Source of the DNA: Lysobacterales bacterium
GTDB lineage: Bacteria > Pseudomonadota > Gammaproteobacteria > Xanthomonadales > SZUA-36
Length of the DNA: 34,760 bases
Assembly: GCA_013042915.1 (NCBI GenBank)
Contig: JABDPF010000017.1
Location: 1 to 34,760 of the forward strand
Reading direction: 5' to 3'
The notes beneath the pieces were generated by a model, which was not told the DNA's origin, searched no databases, and saw only the letters and a list, made by a program, of their open reading frames with translations. The position numbers and the translations under genes were made by a program. Positions within the stretch are counted from its first letter, which is position 1. Every line of letters starts with the position of its first letter. This document shows positions 8,243 through 17,350 of this stretch, piece after piece.

Positions 8243-8300
8243 CGCCCTGGACCCTGTTCCCATCCTGTAGCCTGCCGGTCAGCTGCTGCGTTCCAGGGCG
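8243..8300. repeat. Inverted repeat, 9-base perfect arms
   Basis: CGCCCTGGA (8243-8251) pairs exactly with TCCAGGGCG (8292-8300) across a 40-base loop. It lies between the two larger inverted repeats. Its CCTGGA/TCCAGG core is also found in the arms of the 8306-8407 element, so alternative pairings are possible. Confidence 0.5.
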
Positions 8301-8305
8301 GGGTG

Positions 8306-8407
8306 TTGCCTGGCTCTTTCCAGGGATGTTTGACGCCTGGATGGCGGCAAGACAAGCGCCACAAGGACGTGCGCGCCAGCGAGCGTTCCCTGGAAAGAGC
8401 CAGGCAA
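8306..8407. repeat. Long palindromic element, 21-base perfect arms (REP/MITE-like)
   Basis: The 21 bases at 8306-8326 are the exact reverse complement of 8387-8407; the arms contain TGGCTCTTTCCAGGG. The 60-base interior can itself fold: on the minus strand GCGCAC and GTGGCGC pair with one bulged G around the loop GTCCTT. The size, perfect arms and intergenic position fit a dispersed palindromic element (REP/BIME-like) or a small non-autonomous element. No transposase or target duplication is recognisable. Only one copy lies in this window. Confidence 0.65.
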
Positions 8408-8477
8408 TTCCCCGGCCGGGTTGAGCAAACCAGTTTTACGATCGCCACACAACACCTTGCAATAGTAGTTTAGCGCC

Positions 8478-9836
8478 TCAGTCGCGCCGCGCGTAAAGCG
8501 AGGCGGATTCCATGCGGCTCAGCTGGGTCAGCAAGGGCGCCGATTTTGCGCGGAAGGCGGCCAGCAATTCGCCCTTAAGAGGTTGGACCTTGGGTAGCGG
8601 GACGGTGCGCGGATTGCGGTGCACACCGTTGACCACGAACTCGTAGTGCAGATGGGCCCCACTGGCCATGCCCGTCGAGCCCACCGTGCCGATCGTCTGG
8701 CCCTGTTTCACTTTCTGGCCCTTCTTGACAGTCCGCTTGGTGAAGTGCAGATACTTCGTGACGATGCTGTTGGCGTGCTTGACAAACACGTGGTGGCCGT
8801 TGGCTTTGCTGTAGGCAGAACGAATGACCGTGCCGTCGCCGGCGGCGTAAACGGGCGTCCCGCGTGGCGCCTTGTAATCGATACCGCGATGGGGCCTTAC
8901 CCGTTTCAATACGGGGTGCATGCGTCGCGGGTTGAAATTCGAGCTGATGTAGCGAAAGTTCAGCGGTGCGCGCAGGAAGGCCTTGCGCATATTGCGGCCG
9001 TCGGGCGCGAAGTAATCTGCCACCTCGCCTTCCTCGAACCAGACCGCCCGGTAGGGTTCGCCCTGGTTGACGAAAGTCGCCGCCAGGATCCGGCCTTCGC
9101 GCAGGTATTCGCCGTCGCGGTAGAGCTTTTCATAGACCAGCATGAAGCGGTCGCCCTCGCGGATGTCCAGTACGAAATCGATGTCCCAACCGAAAATATT
9201 GGCCAGGTTCATGATCATGGCGTCGCTCAGCCCGGCCTGCTTGCCGGCCAGGAACAGCGACGAGTCGATGACGCCTTCTGCAGTGGTGGTTTCGGCCGAA
9301 ATGTCTCGTTGCTGCAGCTCTGCAGACAGCTGGCCTGCGTTGTTGTGCACCAGCAGGAAGCGCGCCTCGTCCAGGGCATAGCGCATCTTTTTCAGCTCAC
9401 CGCTGTCCGTGCGCTCGAACTCGAAGACGTCCCCCGGTCGGATCCTGGTCAGCCCCTGGGTCTCGCCGTTGAGAGCCAGGATGTCGTGCAGCCGGGCGAT
9501 GCTGAACCCCTGCTCCCGAAAAATCCCGTCCAGGGTCTGGCCGCTGCGCACCTTCACCGGCTCCCAGGCGATTGCCTCGGGAACCGGGCCAGGCGGGGCG
9601 TCATCAAGCGGGTGCGTGCCCGTGGACCGATCGGGTACGGGCAGGTCAACCACGGTCGGCGCCTGGATCGCCGGTTCCGACCGGCTGCGCTCAAAGCCCC
9701 CGATCACGCCGCCCGCGACGATCAGCGTCACGCCGAACGCCGCCAGTTTCCGACGCGTCAGCCAGTGCTGCGGGTCGTCAATCGATTGCTGGAGGTTCTT
9801 TATGAAACCCGGCGTTTCCATGGTGCTTTTGGGCAC
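8478..9836 (-). CDS. M23 family murein endopeptidase with OapA/LysM-like N-terminal region
   Basis: Periplasmic zinc endopeptidase of the MepM type, which cleaves peptidoglycan cross-bridges. It has 452 residues. A cytoplasmic stub and one membrane helix (about 30-48) are followed by an OapA/LysM-like domain (about 92-140, with VRSGQTLDGIFREQGFS) and a second mixed domain. The C-terminal lysostaphin-like domain has zinc ligands H316 and D320 (HRGIDYKAP) and H397 of H395-L-H397, plus H364. All catalytic residues are present, so it should be active. The start is a GTG at 9836 with AAGGA five bases upstream; the ATG at 9821 has no such site. Divergent from tyrS, a common arrangement. Confidence 0.92.
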   Translation of the reverse strand: MPKSTMETPGFIKNLQQSIDDPQHWLTRRKLAAFGVTLIVAGGVIGGFERSRSEPAIQAPTVVDLPVPDRSTGTHPLDDAPPGPVPEAIAWEPVKVRSGQTLDGIFREQGFSIARLHDILALNGETQGLTRIRPGDVFEFERTDSGELKKMRYALDEARFLLVHNNAGQLSAELQQRDISAETTTAEGVIDSSLFLAGKQAGLSDAMIMNLANIFGWDIDFVLDIREGDRFMLVYEKLYRDGEYLREGRILAATFVNQGEPYRAVWFEEGEVADYFAPDGRNMRKAFLRAPLNFRYISSNFNPRRMHPVLKRVRPHRGIDYKAPRGTPVYAAGDGTVIRSAYSKANGHHVFVKHANSIVTKYLHFTKRTVKKGQKVKQGQTIGTVGSTGMASGAHLHYEFVVNGVHRNPRTVPLPKVQPLKGELLAAFRAKSAPLLTQLSRMESASLYARRD

Positions 9837-9866
9837 TACAATCCTTTCCCAGTTCCGGCGGTGCTT

Positions 9867-9895
9867 ACATTACTTTGCGCCCGGTTGCCGGTCAA
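9867..9895 (-). promoter_or_regulatory. Candidate promoter for the M23 peptidase gene
   Basis: On the minus strand TTGACC (9895-9890, 5 of 6 to the -35 consensus) is followed after exactly 17 bases by TAATGT (9872-9867, 3 of 6). The transcript would begin about 25 bases before the GTG start at 9836. Confidence 0.4.
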
Positions 9896-9954
9896 TCCGC
9901 TATCCACCCCGGATAAGGGGTTGAGGGGCGTATCCACGACGGGCCGCCGCGGGG

Positions 9955-9984
9955 TTGGTTCGAAACCGGATGTACCCTTAAAAT
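9955..9984 (+). promoter_or_regulatory. Candidate promoter for tyrS
   Basis: TTGGTT (9955-9960), an 18-base spacer and TAAAAT (9979-9984, 5 of 6 to TATAAT) lie just upstream of tyrS. Transcription from here would start near 9991, which excludes the in-frame ATG at 9983 and supports the start at 10010. Confidence 0.45.
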
Positions 9985-10009
9985 GCGGGATCGACGTGGG
10001 AATAGTCTT

Positions 10010-11209
10010 ATGAGCGAAGTACAAAAAGCCCTGGCGCTGATCGCGCGGGGAACCGACGAGATCACCAAGGCGGACGAACTCGAAGCGCGCCTGGCCGAAG
10101 GCCGGCCGCTGAGTATCAAGGTGGGCTTCGACCCCACCGCGCCGGACCTGCACCTCGGCCACACGGTGGTCATCAACAAGATGCGCCAGTTCCAGGACCT
10201 CGGCCACACGGTGATCTTCCTGATCGGGGATTTCACCGGCATGATCGGCGACCCCACGGGCAAGAGCACCACGCGCAAAACGCTGACGCCCGAGCAGGTT
10301 GCGGAAAATGCCGAGACCTACGCCAACCAGGTGTTCCAGATCCTGGACCGGGACAAGACCGAGATTCGGTTCAACTCCAAGTGGCTGAATGAACTGGGCT
10401 CCGAGGGCATGATCCGCCTGGCGGCCAAGTACACCGTGGCGCGCATGCTCGAACGAGACGACTTCAAGAAGCGTTTTGCCGACAACCAGCCCATCGCCAT
10501 CCACGAATTCCTGTACCCGCTGGTGCAGGGTTACGATTCGGTGGCACTGGAATGCGACGTCGAAATGGGCGGTACGGACCAGTTGTTCAACCTGCTGGTG
10601 GGTCGCACGCTGCAGCAGCAATACGGCCAGAAACCCCAGGTCATCATCACGCTGCCGCTGCTTGAAGGCCTCGATGGCGTGCAGAAAATGTCGAAATCGC
10701 TGGGCAACTACGTGGGCATCACCGACGCGCCCGAGGAGATGTTCGGCAAGCTGATGTCGATCTCCGATGACCTGATGTGGCGTTACTTCGACCTGCTCAG
10801 CTTCCGCAGCAACGAGGAGATTGCTCAACTGAAAGTTGACGTGGAGGGCGGGCAGAATCCGCGCGACGTCAAGTTCCTGCTGTGCGAGGAGATCATCGAG
10901 CGCTTTCACGACCGCGCGGCGGCGGTGGCTGCACGCGAAACCTTCATCGCCCGCTTTCAACAGGGGCAGATGCCCGAAGACATTCCCGAGAAAAACCTGG
11001 ACACTCAGGGCGAAGGCATCGGCCTGGCGGCCGCGCTGACCCAATGCGGCCTGACGATCAGCAACTCGGACGCCTTTCGCATGATCCAGCAGGGTGCGAC
11101 CAAGATCGATGGCGAGAAGGTCAGCGATCGGCGAATGCGGCTGGAACCCGGCTTTAGCGGGGTGTTGCAGGTCGGCAAGAGGAAGTTCTGCAAGCTGGCC
11201 GTCGCCTGA
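10010..11209 (+). CDS. tyrS: Tyrosyl-tRNA synthetase
   Basis: Charges tRNA-Tyr with tyrosine. It has 399 residues from the ATG at 10010, where [14 protein letters not shown] starts as the family does. The class I signatures are present as H48-L-G-H51 (DLHLGHTVV) and K226-M-S-K-S230. [11 protein letters not shown] and [17 protein letters not shown] are also typical. The last ~65 residues form an S4-like RNA-binding domain ([19 protein letters not shown]). This is the TyrZ-like bacterial type common in gammaproteobacteria. Its stop shares one base with the start of the Nudix gene. Confidence 0.97.
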   Translation: MSEVQKALALIARGTDEITKADELEARLAEGRPLSIKVGFDPTAPDLHLGHTVVINKMRQFQDLGHTVIFLIGDFTGMIGDPTGKSTTRKTLTPEQVAENAETYANQVFQILDRDKTEIRFNSKWLNELGSEGMIRLAAKYTVARMLERDDFKKRFADNQPIAIHEFLYPLVQGYDSVALECDVEMGGTDQLFNLLVGRTLQQQYGQKPQVIITLPLLEGLDGVQKMSKSLGNYVGITDAPEEMFGKLMSISDDLMWRYFDLLSFRSNEEIAQLKVDVEGGQNPRDVKFLLCEEIIERFHDRAAAVAARETFIARFQQGQMPEDIPEKNLDTQGEGIGLAAALTQCGLTISNSDAFRMIQQGATKIDGEKVSDRRMRLEPGFSGVLQVGKRKFCKLAVA

Positions 11210-11733
11210 TGCAACGCCTGGCGGACATCGACTGGAAACACTGGCAGGCGCGCGATCCGGCGACGCTGGTGTTCGTATTTCGAGACGACGAAATCCTGTT
11301 GATCAACAAGAAGCGCGGCCTGGGTGCCGGCAAGGTGAACGGGCCGGGCGGCAAGATCGACCCGGGTGAGACACCCGAGGAATCGGCCGTGCGCGAGGTG
11401 CGCGAAGAGCTCTGCATCGAAGTCAAAGAACTGGAGTATTGCGGTGAGCACCGCTTTCAGTTTACCGACGGCTACTCGATCCACGTGTGGGTTTACCGGA
11501 CCCGTTCCTTCGAGGGTGAACCGACGGAAACCGAGGAGGCCGCTCCGTTGTGGGTGCCCATCGACCAGATTCCCTTTGAACGGATGTGGGAAGACGATCG
11601 CTACTGGCTGCCGAAACTGATTCGCGGCGAAAAATTCCAGACTCGCTGGATTTTTGACGGTGACTCCATGCTGGATTACCGCATCGAACCGGACGGGCAC
11701 CTTGCTTCCTGGGCCGGGAGAAAAAACGTATGA
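11209..11733 (+). CDS. MutT/MTH1-like Nudix hydrolase
   Basis: 174 residues. The Nudix box occupies residues 48-70 (GKIDPGETPEESAV then REVREELCI), matching Gx5Ex7REUxEExGU except that the final Gly is Cys69. The metal-binding Glu residues are intact. The closest pattern is the MTH1/8-oxo-dGTP diphosphatase group (GPGGKID, plus a later WIFDGDSMLDYRIE), so a role in clearing oxidised nucleotides is plausible. The substrate is inference. It overlaps tyrS by one base and the dipeptidase by four (ATGA), so all three are probably translated from one mRNA. Confidence 0.88.
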   Translation: MQRLADIDWKHWQARDPATLVFVFRDDEILLINKKRGLGAGKVNGPGGKIDPGETPEESAVREVREELCIEVKELEYCGEHRFQFTDGYSIHVWVYRTRSFEGEPTETEEAAPLWVPIDQIPFERMWEDDRYWLPKLIRGEKFQTRWIFDGDSMLDYRIEPDGHLASWAGRKNV

Positions 11734-12953
11734 AAACTATAAAAAGTCCAATTCTTTTCGTAACGCTGGCCGTTTCGTTGGCCATCCACGTGTTGGCGTG
11801 GGCGGGCGATGACCTCGACCAGGCGGCGGCCGGAATCGCGCATCAAAACATCATCGTCGATACCCATATCGACACGCCGTACCGGCTCAGCCAGAGATGG
11901 GAAGACGTCACGTCGGCCACCGAGCACGGTGAGTTCGACTACGATCGCGCACGAAAAGGCGGGCTGGACGTACCGTTCATGTCGATATTCACGCCCGCCT
12001 CAGCGGAGGCCGAAGGTAGCAGTTTCAAAATCGCGAACAGCCTGATCGACAACGTCGAAGCGCTGGTCGGCCGTGCGCCGGGCAGGTTCGCTCTGGTTCG
12101 ATCGCCCGATGACGCCGTTCGCGTCTTCCGGGCAGGCAAAGTCGGACTGGCGATGGGCATGGAGAACGGATCCCCGATTGAAAGCAAACTGGAAAACGTC
12201 GCGTTTTTCAGGGACCGCGGCATCAGCTACATCACGCTGGCCCATTCGCTGAGCAATCATCTCTCGGATTCGTCCTACGACGTTCAGCGCAACTGGAACG
12301 GACTGAGCCCGTTCGGCAAGCAGGTCGTGGCCGAGATGAACCGCCTGGGGGTGATGGTCGACGTCTCGCACCTGACGGACGATGCCTTCTGGCAGGTAAT
12401 GGAACTTTCGAAGACACCGGTCATCGCCTCGCATTCTTCGGCGCGGCATTTTACGCCGGGATGGGAACGCAACATGAGCGACGAGATGATCCAGGCGCTG
12501 GCTAGCAAGGGCGGGGTCATCATGATCAACTTCGGCTCCAGCTTCCTGACCGACGAGGCGCGGCAGTGGTACACCGATATGGGCGAAGCCCGAAGCGCCT
12601 GGATGGCAGAGCACGGTTTCGACGACCACAGCCCCGAGCGCAGCAATTTCTCGTCCGATTACCGCAAGCAGAATCCCTTTCCCTATGCCGACATGGACGA
12701 TGTGATGATGCACTTCGAGCACGTGATCGACCTGGTAGGCATCGATCACGTTGGAGTCGGCTCGGACTTCGACGGTGTCGGTGACAGCTTGCCCGAGGGC
12801 ATGAAAGACGTCTCGTTCTTCCCGAACCTGATCAAGGCCTTCCTGCTGGCGGAGTATTCCCCCACCGACATCGCCAAGGTGATGAACGGGAACCTGATGC
12901 GCGTGTGGCAGGCCAACCTGGATTACGCCGTACGCGCCGCGGTGGACGGCTGA
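11730..12953 (+). CDS. Membrane dipeptidase, peptidase family M19 (renal dipeptidase-like)
   Basis: Zinc dipeptidase of the amidohydrolase fold, hydrolysing L-Xaa-D/L-Xaa dipeptides. It has 407 residues with a signal peptide (about 1-26, hydrophobic core then AWAG), so it is exported. The binuclear zinc ligands are visible: H46 and D48 (DTHIDTPYRL), bridging E145 (GMENG), H214 (DVSHLTDDAFW) and H235 (ASHSSARHF). D346 lies in VGSDFDG. It is coupled by ATGA to the Nudix gene. It converges on the acyltransferase with 41 bases between stops. Confidence 0.92.
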   Translation: MKTIKSPILFVTLAVSLAIHVLAWAGDDLDQAAAGIAHQNIIVDTHIDTPYRLSQRWEDVTSATEHGEFDYDRARKGGLDVPFMSIFTPASAEAEGSSFKIANSLIDNVEALVGRAPGRFALVRSPDDAVRVFRAGKVGLAMGMENGSPIESKLENVAFFRDRGISYITLAHSLSNHLSDSSYDVQRNWNGLSPFGKQVVAEMNRLGVMVDVSHLTDDAFWQVMELSKTPVIASHSSARHFTPGWERNMSDEMIQALASKGGVIMINFGSSFLTDEARQWYTDMGEARSAWMAEHGFDDHSPERSNFSSDYRKQNPFPYADMDDVMMHFEHVIDLVGIDHVGVGSDFDGVGDSLPEGMKDVSFFPNLIKAFLLAEYSPTDIAKVMNGNLMRVWQANLDYAVRAAVDG

Positions 12954-12977
12954 GTTTCCAGGGGTTTCTCAGAACGC

Positions 12978-12991
12978 CCCCGGTGCCGGGG
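12978..12991. terminator. Possible weak bidirectional terminator hairpin
   Basis: CCCCGG (12978-12983) and CCGGGG (12986-12991) form a GC-only hairpin between two convergent genes. Only TTCT or GTTCT follows on either side, so a classic U-run is lacking. Position is the main support. Confidence 0.3.
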
Positions 12992-12994
12992 CTT

Positions 12995-13903
12995 CTATGA
13001 GGGGCTGAGGCGGGTGATCAGCTGGTCTTTTTCCTGCCAAACGTCGTGAATCCACGCTTCGAGTTCGCGCCGGATTTCGCGGTCCTTGCGGAAGTTGCGT
13101 CCGAGCAGGTGACGGGGAATTTCGAGTTCGCGCGCCCGGACGATGATTTCTGGCACCTTGCCACACATCAGGTCCCAGAACGTGGGTGCCTGGTCATGCA
13201 TGGCTCTTGACGGGTACACGATGGTCACGTCGATCAGCGACTGCAGCCGGTCGCCCAGCGCATACATCACGACGCCGATGCCACCGACTTTGGGTTTGAG
13301 CAGGTGGCGGTGCGGGCTACCGCTGCGGTCCCGTTTCGCCTCCGAAAAACGCGTTCCCTCGGGAAAGCTCATCATCGCGGACGGTATCTGTTTCAATTTT
13401 TCGCAGGCGACGCGGGCGCTTTCCAGGTCTTTGCCGGCCAGCTGCGGGTTTTTACGAATTTCCTCGCGGCTGTGCCGGCTCATGAACGGAAAATCGAGCG
13501 CCCACCAGGCGAAGCCCATGAAGGGCACGTAAATCAGCTCCTTCTTGATGAAAAACGTCAGCACCGGTAGTCGGCGGTTGAACACTTTTTGCAAAGCCAG
13601 GATGTCGACCCAGGATTGGTGGTTGCAGCTGACCACGTAGCGGCCCTGGCGGTCCAGCCCGGCAGGCACCTCGATGTCCCACATACCCCTGCGGCCGACT
13701 GTAACCAGGCGACTGTTCAGCCCGACCCAGGCCTCCACGACGCGGCTAAGCAAGCGCCTGAACAGGTCGCGCATCTTCTGCGTTGGCGAGAGGAGTTTGC
13801 CGATGGCCAGCAGGGTCAGCGGCACCATGCACAGCAGCGTGTACATGACCATCAGCGCGAAGCTGACGACGCCGCGAACGGTTTGAAAAAGGCTGGCAAG
13901 CAT
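12995..13903 (-). CDS. PlsC/YihG-type acyltransferase
   Basis: Lysophospholipid or related acyltransferase of the PlsC superfamily, membrane-bound. The ATG at 13903 gives 302 residues, near the 310 of E. coli YihG; the open frame upstream has no homology. Two N-terminal hydrophobic segments (about 10-37) precede the catalytic H95-x4-D100 (NHQSWVD), the PFMGFAWWALDFPFM stretch and FPEGTR (180-185). The long C-terminal region matches the YihG/YihG-like group rather than short PlsC. It lies 92 bases after the acyl-CoA dehydrogenase on the same strand, so it may share the fatty-acid operon transcript. Confidence 0.85.
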   Translation of the reverse strand: MLASLFQTVRGVVSFALMVMYTLLCMVPLTLLAIGKLLSPTQKMRDLFRRLLSRVVEAWVGLNSRLVTVGRRGMWDIEVPAGLDRQGRYVVSCNHQSWVDILALQKVFNRRLPVLTFFIKKELIYVPFMGFAWWALDFPFMSRHSREEIRKNPQLAGKDLESARVACEKLKQIPSAMMSFPEGTRFSEAKRDRSGSPHRHLLKPKVGGIGVVMYALGDRLQSLIDVTIVYPSRAMHDQAPTFWDLMCGKVPEIIVRARELEIPRHLLGRNFRKDREIRRELEAWIHDVWQEKDQLITRLSPS

Positions 13904-13961
13904 GAATATCCCGGTCGTGACGGAAACCCGGCCCACCAATCGGGGCCAGGCCGGAATTATC

Positions 13962-13981
13962 CCACCCCACCGCCGGGGTGG
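13962..13981. repeat. GC-rich hairpin between acyltransferase and acyl-CoA dehydrogenase genes
   Basis: CCACCCC (13962-13968) pairs with GGGGTGG (13975-13981) around a 6-base loop. On the transcribed minus strand the T-run comes before the stem, not after it. It is therefore not a standard terminator; it may stabilise or partly separate the two messages. Confidence 0.5.
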
Positions 13982-13995
13982 CAAAAAGGAGGGCG

Positions 13996-15156
13996 TCAGC
14001 CGCTCAACTTGCGCTCGTCCAGGCCGATACCGCGGGCGATGATTTCCTTCATGATTTCCGAAGAGCCGGCGTAGATGCGCGAAACGCGCGCGTCGGTGAA
14101 CATGTGTGAGATTCGGTACTCGCTCATGTAGCCTGCGCCGCCGTGCAGCTGCACGCATTCGTCCATCACGAACGACTCCACCTCGCTGGCCTTGAGCTTG
14201 GCCTCGGCGGCGAGTTCGGCACTGAGCTTGCCCTCGTTGTGCAGCAGCACGCACTGGTCGACGAAGGTCTGCGTCACGTCGATCTCGGTCCGCATCGCAG
14301 CCATCTTGAAGCGGCTGTTCTGGAACGCCCCGATCGGCTTGCCGAACGCCTTGCGATCGAGGATGTACTCCATGGTCAGATCGAACGCCACTTGGGCGTG
14401 TGCGATCTCCTGGCAAGCACTGATCAGCCGCTCTTCTGCCAGGAAGTGCATCAGGCCGTAAAAGCCCTTTTCCGGATCGCCGAGCACGTTTTCGGGCGGT
14501 ACACGCACGTCCTCGAAGAACAATTCGGCGGTGTCCTGGGTTTTCAGGCCCATCTTGGCCAGGTTGCGTCCGCGCTGGAAGCCCTGCATGCCGTCCTCGA
14601 CCACGAACAGGCCGATGCCGTGCCGTTTGTCTGGCACGGTGCGGGCGGCCACGACGAACGCGCCACCGTTGATGCCGTTGGAGATGTAGGTCTTCGAGCC
14701 ATTGATGACCCAGTCGTCGCCATCGCGCACGGCGCGGGACTTGATGCCCGCCACGTCGCTGCCGGCGCCCGGCTCGGTCATGGCGATCCCGAGGATGGTC
14801 TCGCCGCTGACGACTTTCGGCAGCAGGCGCTTCTTCAGGGTCTCGCTACCCAGTTCACCGATGTACGGGCCGACCAGGCGGCTGTGCAGGGTGAGAAAAA
14901 GACCCAGGTCGCCGTGGCGCACGGTTTCCTCGATCACGATCTGCTCGAATCGAAAATCCCCGATACCCGCGCCGCCATATTCTTCGGGCACCCACATGCC
15001 CAGTAAACCCTGCTCCCCGGCTTTGAGGAACACCTCTTTGTCACACTGTCCCTGCTCACGCCACTTCTCCACGTGGGGCTCGGCCTCGGCCTGCATAAAG
15101 CGTCGCGTCGCATCGCGAAACATTTCGTGGTCTTCGTCAAAAATCAATCGATGCAT
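13996..15156 (-). CDS. Acyl-CoA dehydrogenase, long-chain (LCAD/IVD-like) type
   Basis: FAD enzyme for the first step of fatty-acid beta-oxidation. It has 386 residues. Landmarks are MTEPGAGSDVAGI (FAD/substrate signature, about 126-138), RKAFGKPIGAFQ and QLHGGAGYMSEY. The usual MCAD base in IYEGT is replaced (RIYAGSSE), but E242 in AEERLIS sits where LCAD and isovaleryl-CoA dehydrogenase carry their catalytic Glu. The enzyme should therefore be active and of that subtype. GGAG lies eight bases before the ATG. It begins 17 bases after the fadB stop, in the tetR-fadA-fadB operon. Confidence 0.92.
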   Translation of the reverse strand: MHRLIFDEDHEMFRDATRRFMQAEAEPHVEKWREQGQCDKEVFLKAGEQGLLGMWVPEEYGGAGIGDFRFEQIVIEETVRHGDLGLFLTLHSRLVGPYIGELGSETLKKRLLPKVVSGETILGIAMTEPGAGSDVAGIKSRAVRDGDDWVINGSKTYISNGINGGAFVVAARTVPDKRHGIGLFVVEDGMQGFQRGRNLAKMGLKTQDTAELFFEDVRVPPENVLGDPEKGFYGLMHFLAEERLISACQEIAHAQVAFDLTMEYILDRKAFGKPIGAFQNSRFKMAAMRTEIDVTQTFVDQCVLLHNEGKLSAELAAEAKLKASEVESFVMDECVQLHGGAGYMSEYRISHMFTDARVSRIYAGSSEIMKEIIARGIGLDERKLSG

Positions 15157-15173
15157 GTTTTATCTCCGCGGTC

Positions 15174-17327
15174 TCAAGCCGACGCGTTTGGGTAAAAGAC
15201 CAGGCCCTCGTCCGCCCGGTTACGAAGCCAGTCCGAGGCATTGAACCGATTCCCGTACGGCCCGGCCAGCCGGTCACATTCGGCCACGAATTCTCGGATT
15301 CCGATGGTGTCGATGTACGACAGCGTGCCGCCCGTGTAGGGTGGAAAACCCCAGCCGAAGATCGAGCCGATGTCGCCGTCCTCGGCGTGGGTGACTACGC
15401 CTTCTTCGACGCAGCGCGCGCTCTCCAGTGCCTGGATGACGAGCAGGCGCTTTTTCAGTTCCTCCACCTCGGGTTGGGTGTCGGCCGGCGGGAAGTGCTC
15501 TGCCAGCCCGTGCCACAGATGCTTCCTTCCGCCCTCCGGGTAGTCGTAGAAGCCCCTGCCGAAGCGTTTGCCCCTGCGATCGAGTTCTTCGACCATCTTC
15601 GCAATCGCCCCCGATGCGGTGTCGTAGGGATAGTCGATACCCTGTGCAGCGGCGGTTTCCTTGCCGATTTTCCAGGCAAGCTCGAGGGTCACCTCGTCCG
15701 TCACCGCCAGTGGGCCCACCGGCATGCCGGCCATTTTCGCGGCGTTCTCGATCAGCGCCGGCTTGACCCCCTCGGCCAGCATACTGATGCCCTCCGAGGT
15801 GTAGGTGCTGAACACGCGGCTGGTGTAGAACCCGCGGCTGTCGTTGACCACGATCGGGGTTTTCCGGATTTGCCGGATATAGTCCAGGCTGCGCGCGATC
15901 GTCTCGTCGTTGGTCTTTTCGCCCAGAATGATTTCGACCAATGGCATCTTGTCGACCGGCGAGAAGAAATGCAGGCCGATAAATTGCTCGGGGCGCTCGG
16001 ACGCCCTGGCCAGCCCCGTGATCGGCAGGGTCGAGGTATTACTGGCGAAAATGCAGGTTTCCGGCACCACGGCCTCGGTTTTGCGGGTCACGTCGGCTTT
16101 CAATTCCATGCTCTCGAACACGGCCTCGATGACGAGGTCGCAGCCGCTCAGGTCATGGTAATTGGTGGTCGGCGTGATTCTGCCGAGCAGCGCCTCGGCC
16201 TTCTCCGGGGTGGCGTGGCCGCGCTCGATGGCCTTCTCGAGCAGTCCTTGTGAGTAGGCTTTGCCGCGTTCGGCATTCTCTTCGATGGTGTCGAGCAACA
16301 CGGTTTCGATACCTGTCTTGGCGGAGACATAAGCGATGCCGGCGCCCATCATGCCGGCCCCGAGGATACCGAGCTTGCGCACCTGCGACTTGTCGACGCC
16401 TCCCGGCCGGCGGGCCAGTTTGTCGGCCTTGCCCTTGCTGACGAACAGCGTGCGCATCATATTCCGCGCGACAGGGCCGGCCAGCAGGGTGCCGAAATAC
16501 TGCGACTCGATCTCCAGGCCGGCATCGAAGGTGGTGGCTGCACCCTCGAACATTGCCGACTGGGCCGCGATGGGCGCAGGGTAGTTGTGCTTGGTGTTCT
16601 TCGCGATCAGCGAGTTGCCGCCCATGAAGGTCTGTGCCGTGGCCGGATGTGCGAGCCCTCCACCGGGAAACTTGAAGCCCTTCTTGTCCCAGGGTTGCTC
16701 CGGGTCGCCTTTCTCGAGCACCCAGCGGCGCGCGCGCTCGACGATCTCGGCCAGCGGGGCGATCTCGTGCACCAGGCCCATCTCCAGCGCCTGCTCGGGC
16801 CGCTGGTTCTTGCATTGCAGAATCATCGTCGCCGCGTTTCGAAAGCCAATCAGCCTGGGCGCGCGCTGCGTGCCGCCCGCACCGGGCAGCAGGCCGATAT
16901 TGACCTCGGGAAAGCCCAGCTGTGCACCCGTGTCGCTTGCCAGAACGCGGTAGTGGCCGGCCAGGCAGACCTCGAGGCCGCCCCCGAGCGCCAGGCCGTT
17001 GATCGCGACGGCCACGGGCTTTCCGCAGGTTTCCATGCGGCGTAGGACGCGATTCAGGTTATGGCTGAACCCCGCGGCCTCGGCAGCGCTCACGCCCCGG
17101 TCGTAGGCCGTGACCATGTCCTTGATGTCGGCGCCCGCGATGAAGGCTTTCTTGCCCGAGGTGAGCACGATGCCCTTGACGTTTTCGTCTGCGGCGGCCC
17201 GGCCGACGCAGGTTTCCAGGTCCGCCATCAGCTCTGGCGTCAGCACGTTCATGGATGTGCCGGGCAGGTCGATGGTCAGCATTGCGATGCCGTCGCTGTC
17301 GACGATGTATTGGATGGTGTCGTTCAT
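15174..17327 (-). CDS. fadB: Multifunctional enoyl-CoA hydratase / 3-hydroxyacyl-CoA dehydrogenase (FadB/FadJ-like)
   Basis: Carries out hydration and NAD-dependent oxidation in beta-oxidation. It has 716 residues from the ATG at 17327. The crotonase domain (1-~190) holds the oxyanion-hole stretch [10 protein letters not shown] and catalytic E119 ([11 protein letters not shown]) and E141 ([15 protein letters not shown]). A linker leads to the NAD-binding fold at 323-330 (GAGMMGAG), catalytic H453 ([16 protein letters not shown]) and the C-terminal dehydrogenase domains. Both activities look intact. Whether it is FadB or FadJ cannot be decided. It lies 23 bases after the thiolase gene, which normally supplies the partner subunit. 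Confidence 0.93.
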   Translation of the reverse strand: MNDTIQYIVDSDGIAMLTIDLPGTSMNVLTPELMADLETCVGRAAADENVKGIVLTSGKKAFIAGADIKDMVTAYDRGVSAAEAAGFSHNLNRVLRRMETCGKPVAVAINGLALGGGLEVCLAGHYRVLASDTGAQLGFPEVNIGLLPGAGGTQRAPRLIGFRNAATMILQCKNQRPEQALEMGLVHEIAPLAEIVERARRWVLEKGDPEQPWDKKGFKFPGGGLAHPATAQTFMGGNSLIAKNTKHNYPAPIAAQSAMFEGAATTFDAGLEIESQYFGTLLAGPVARNMMRTLFVSKGKADKLARRPGGVDKSQVRKLGILGAGMMGAGIAYVSAKTGIETVLLDTIEENAERGKAYSQGLLEKAIERGHATPEKAEALLGRITPTTNYHDLSGCDLVIEAVFESMELKADVTRKTEAVVPETCIFASNTSTLPITGLARASERPEQFIGLHFFSPVDKMPLVEIILGEKTNDETIARSLDYIRQIRKTPIVVNDSRGFYTSRVFSTYTSEGISMLAEGVKPALIENAAKMAGMPVGPLAVTDEVTLELAWKIGKETAAAQGIDYPYDTASGAIAKMVEELDRRGKRFGRGFYDYPEGGRKHLWHGLAEHFPPADTQPEVEELKKRLLVIQALESARCVEEGVVTHAEDGDIGSIFGWGFPPYTGGTLSYIDTIGIREFVAECDRLAGPYGNRFNASDWLRNRADEGLVFYPNASA

Positions 17328-17350
17328 GTTCGTTTCTTCACTCCGCTGTA

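Larger units (their letters stand above)
8072..8477. other. 406-base gene-free stretch
   Basis: Between yccF and the M23 peptidase, both on the minus strand, I see no convincing protein-coding frame. The stretch holds three inverted repeats listed separately (8153-8231, 8243-8300, 8306-8407), the yccF ribosome-binding site next to 8071, and about 70 unremarkable bases after the peptidase stop. No rho-independent terminator with a U-run is visible despite the strong stems. Confidence 0.7.

Noticed and set aside
9836-11044. A ~400-codon open frame antisense to tyrS
   Set aside because: tyrS on the plus strand has HIGH and KMSKS signatures; the antisense product is compositionally odd and has no homology I recognise.
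13962-13981. Hairpin read as a rho-independent terminator of the beta-oxidation operon
   Set aside because: On the minus strand the T-run precedes rather than follows the stem, so the polarity is wrong.
13996-15156. Acyl-CoA dehydrogenase apparently missing its catalytic Glu (IYAGS instead of IYEGT)
   Set aside because: E242 in AEERLIS occupies the position used by long-chain and isovaleryl-CoA dehydrogenases, so the active site is complete in that subtype.
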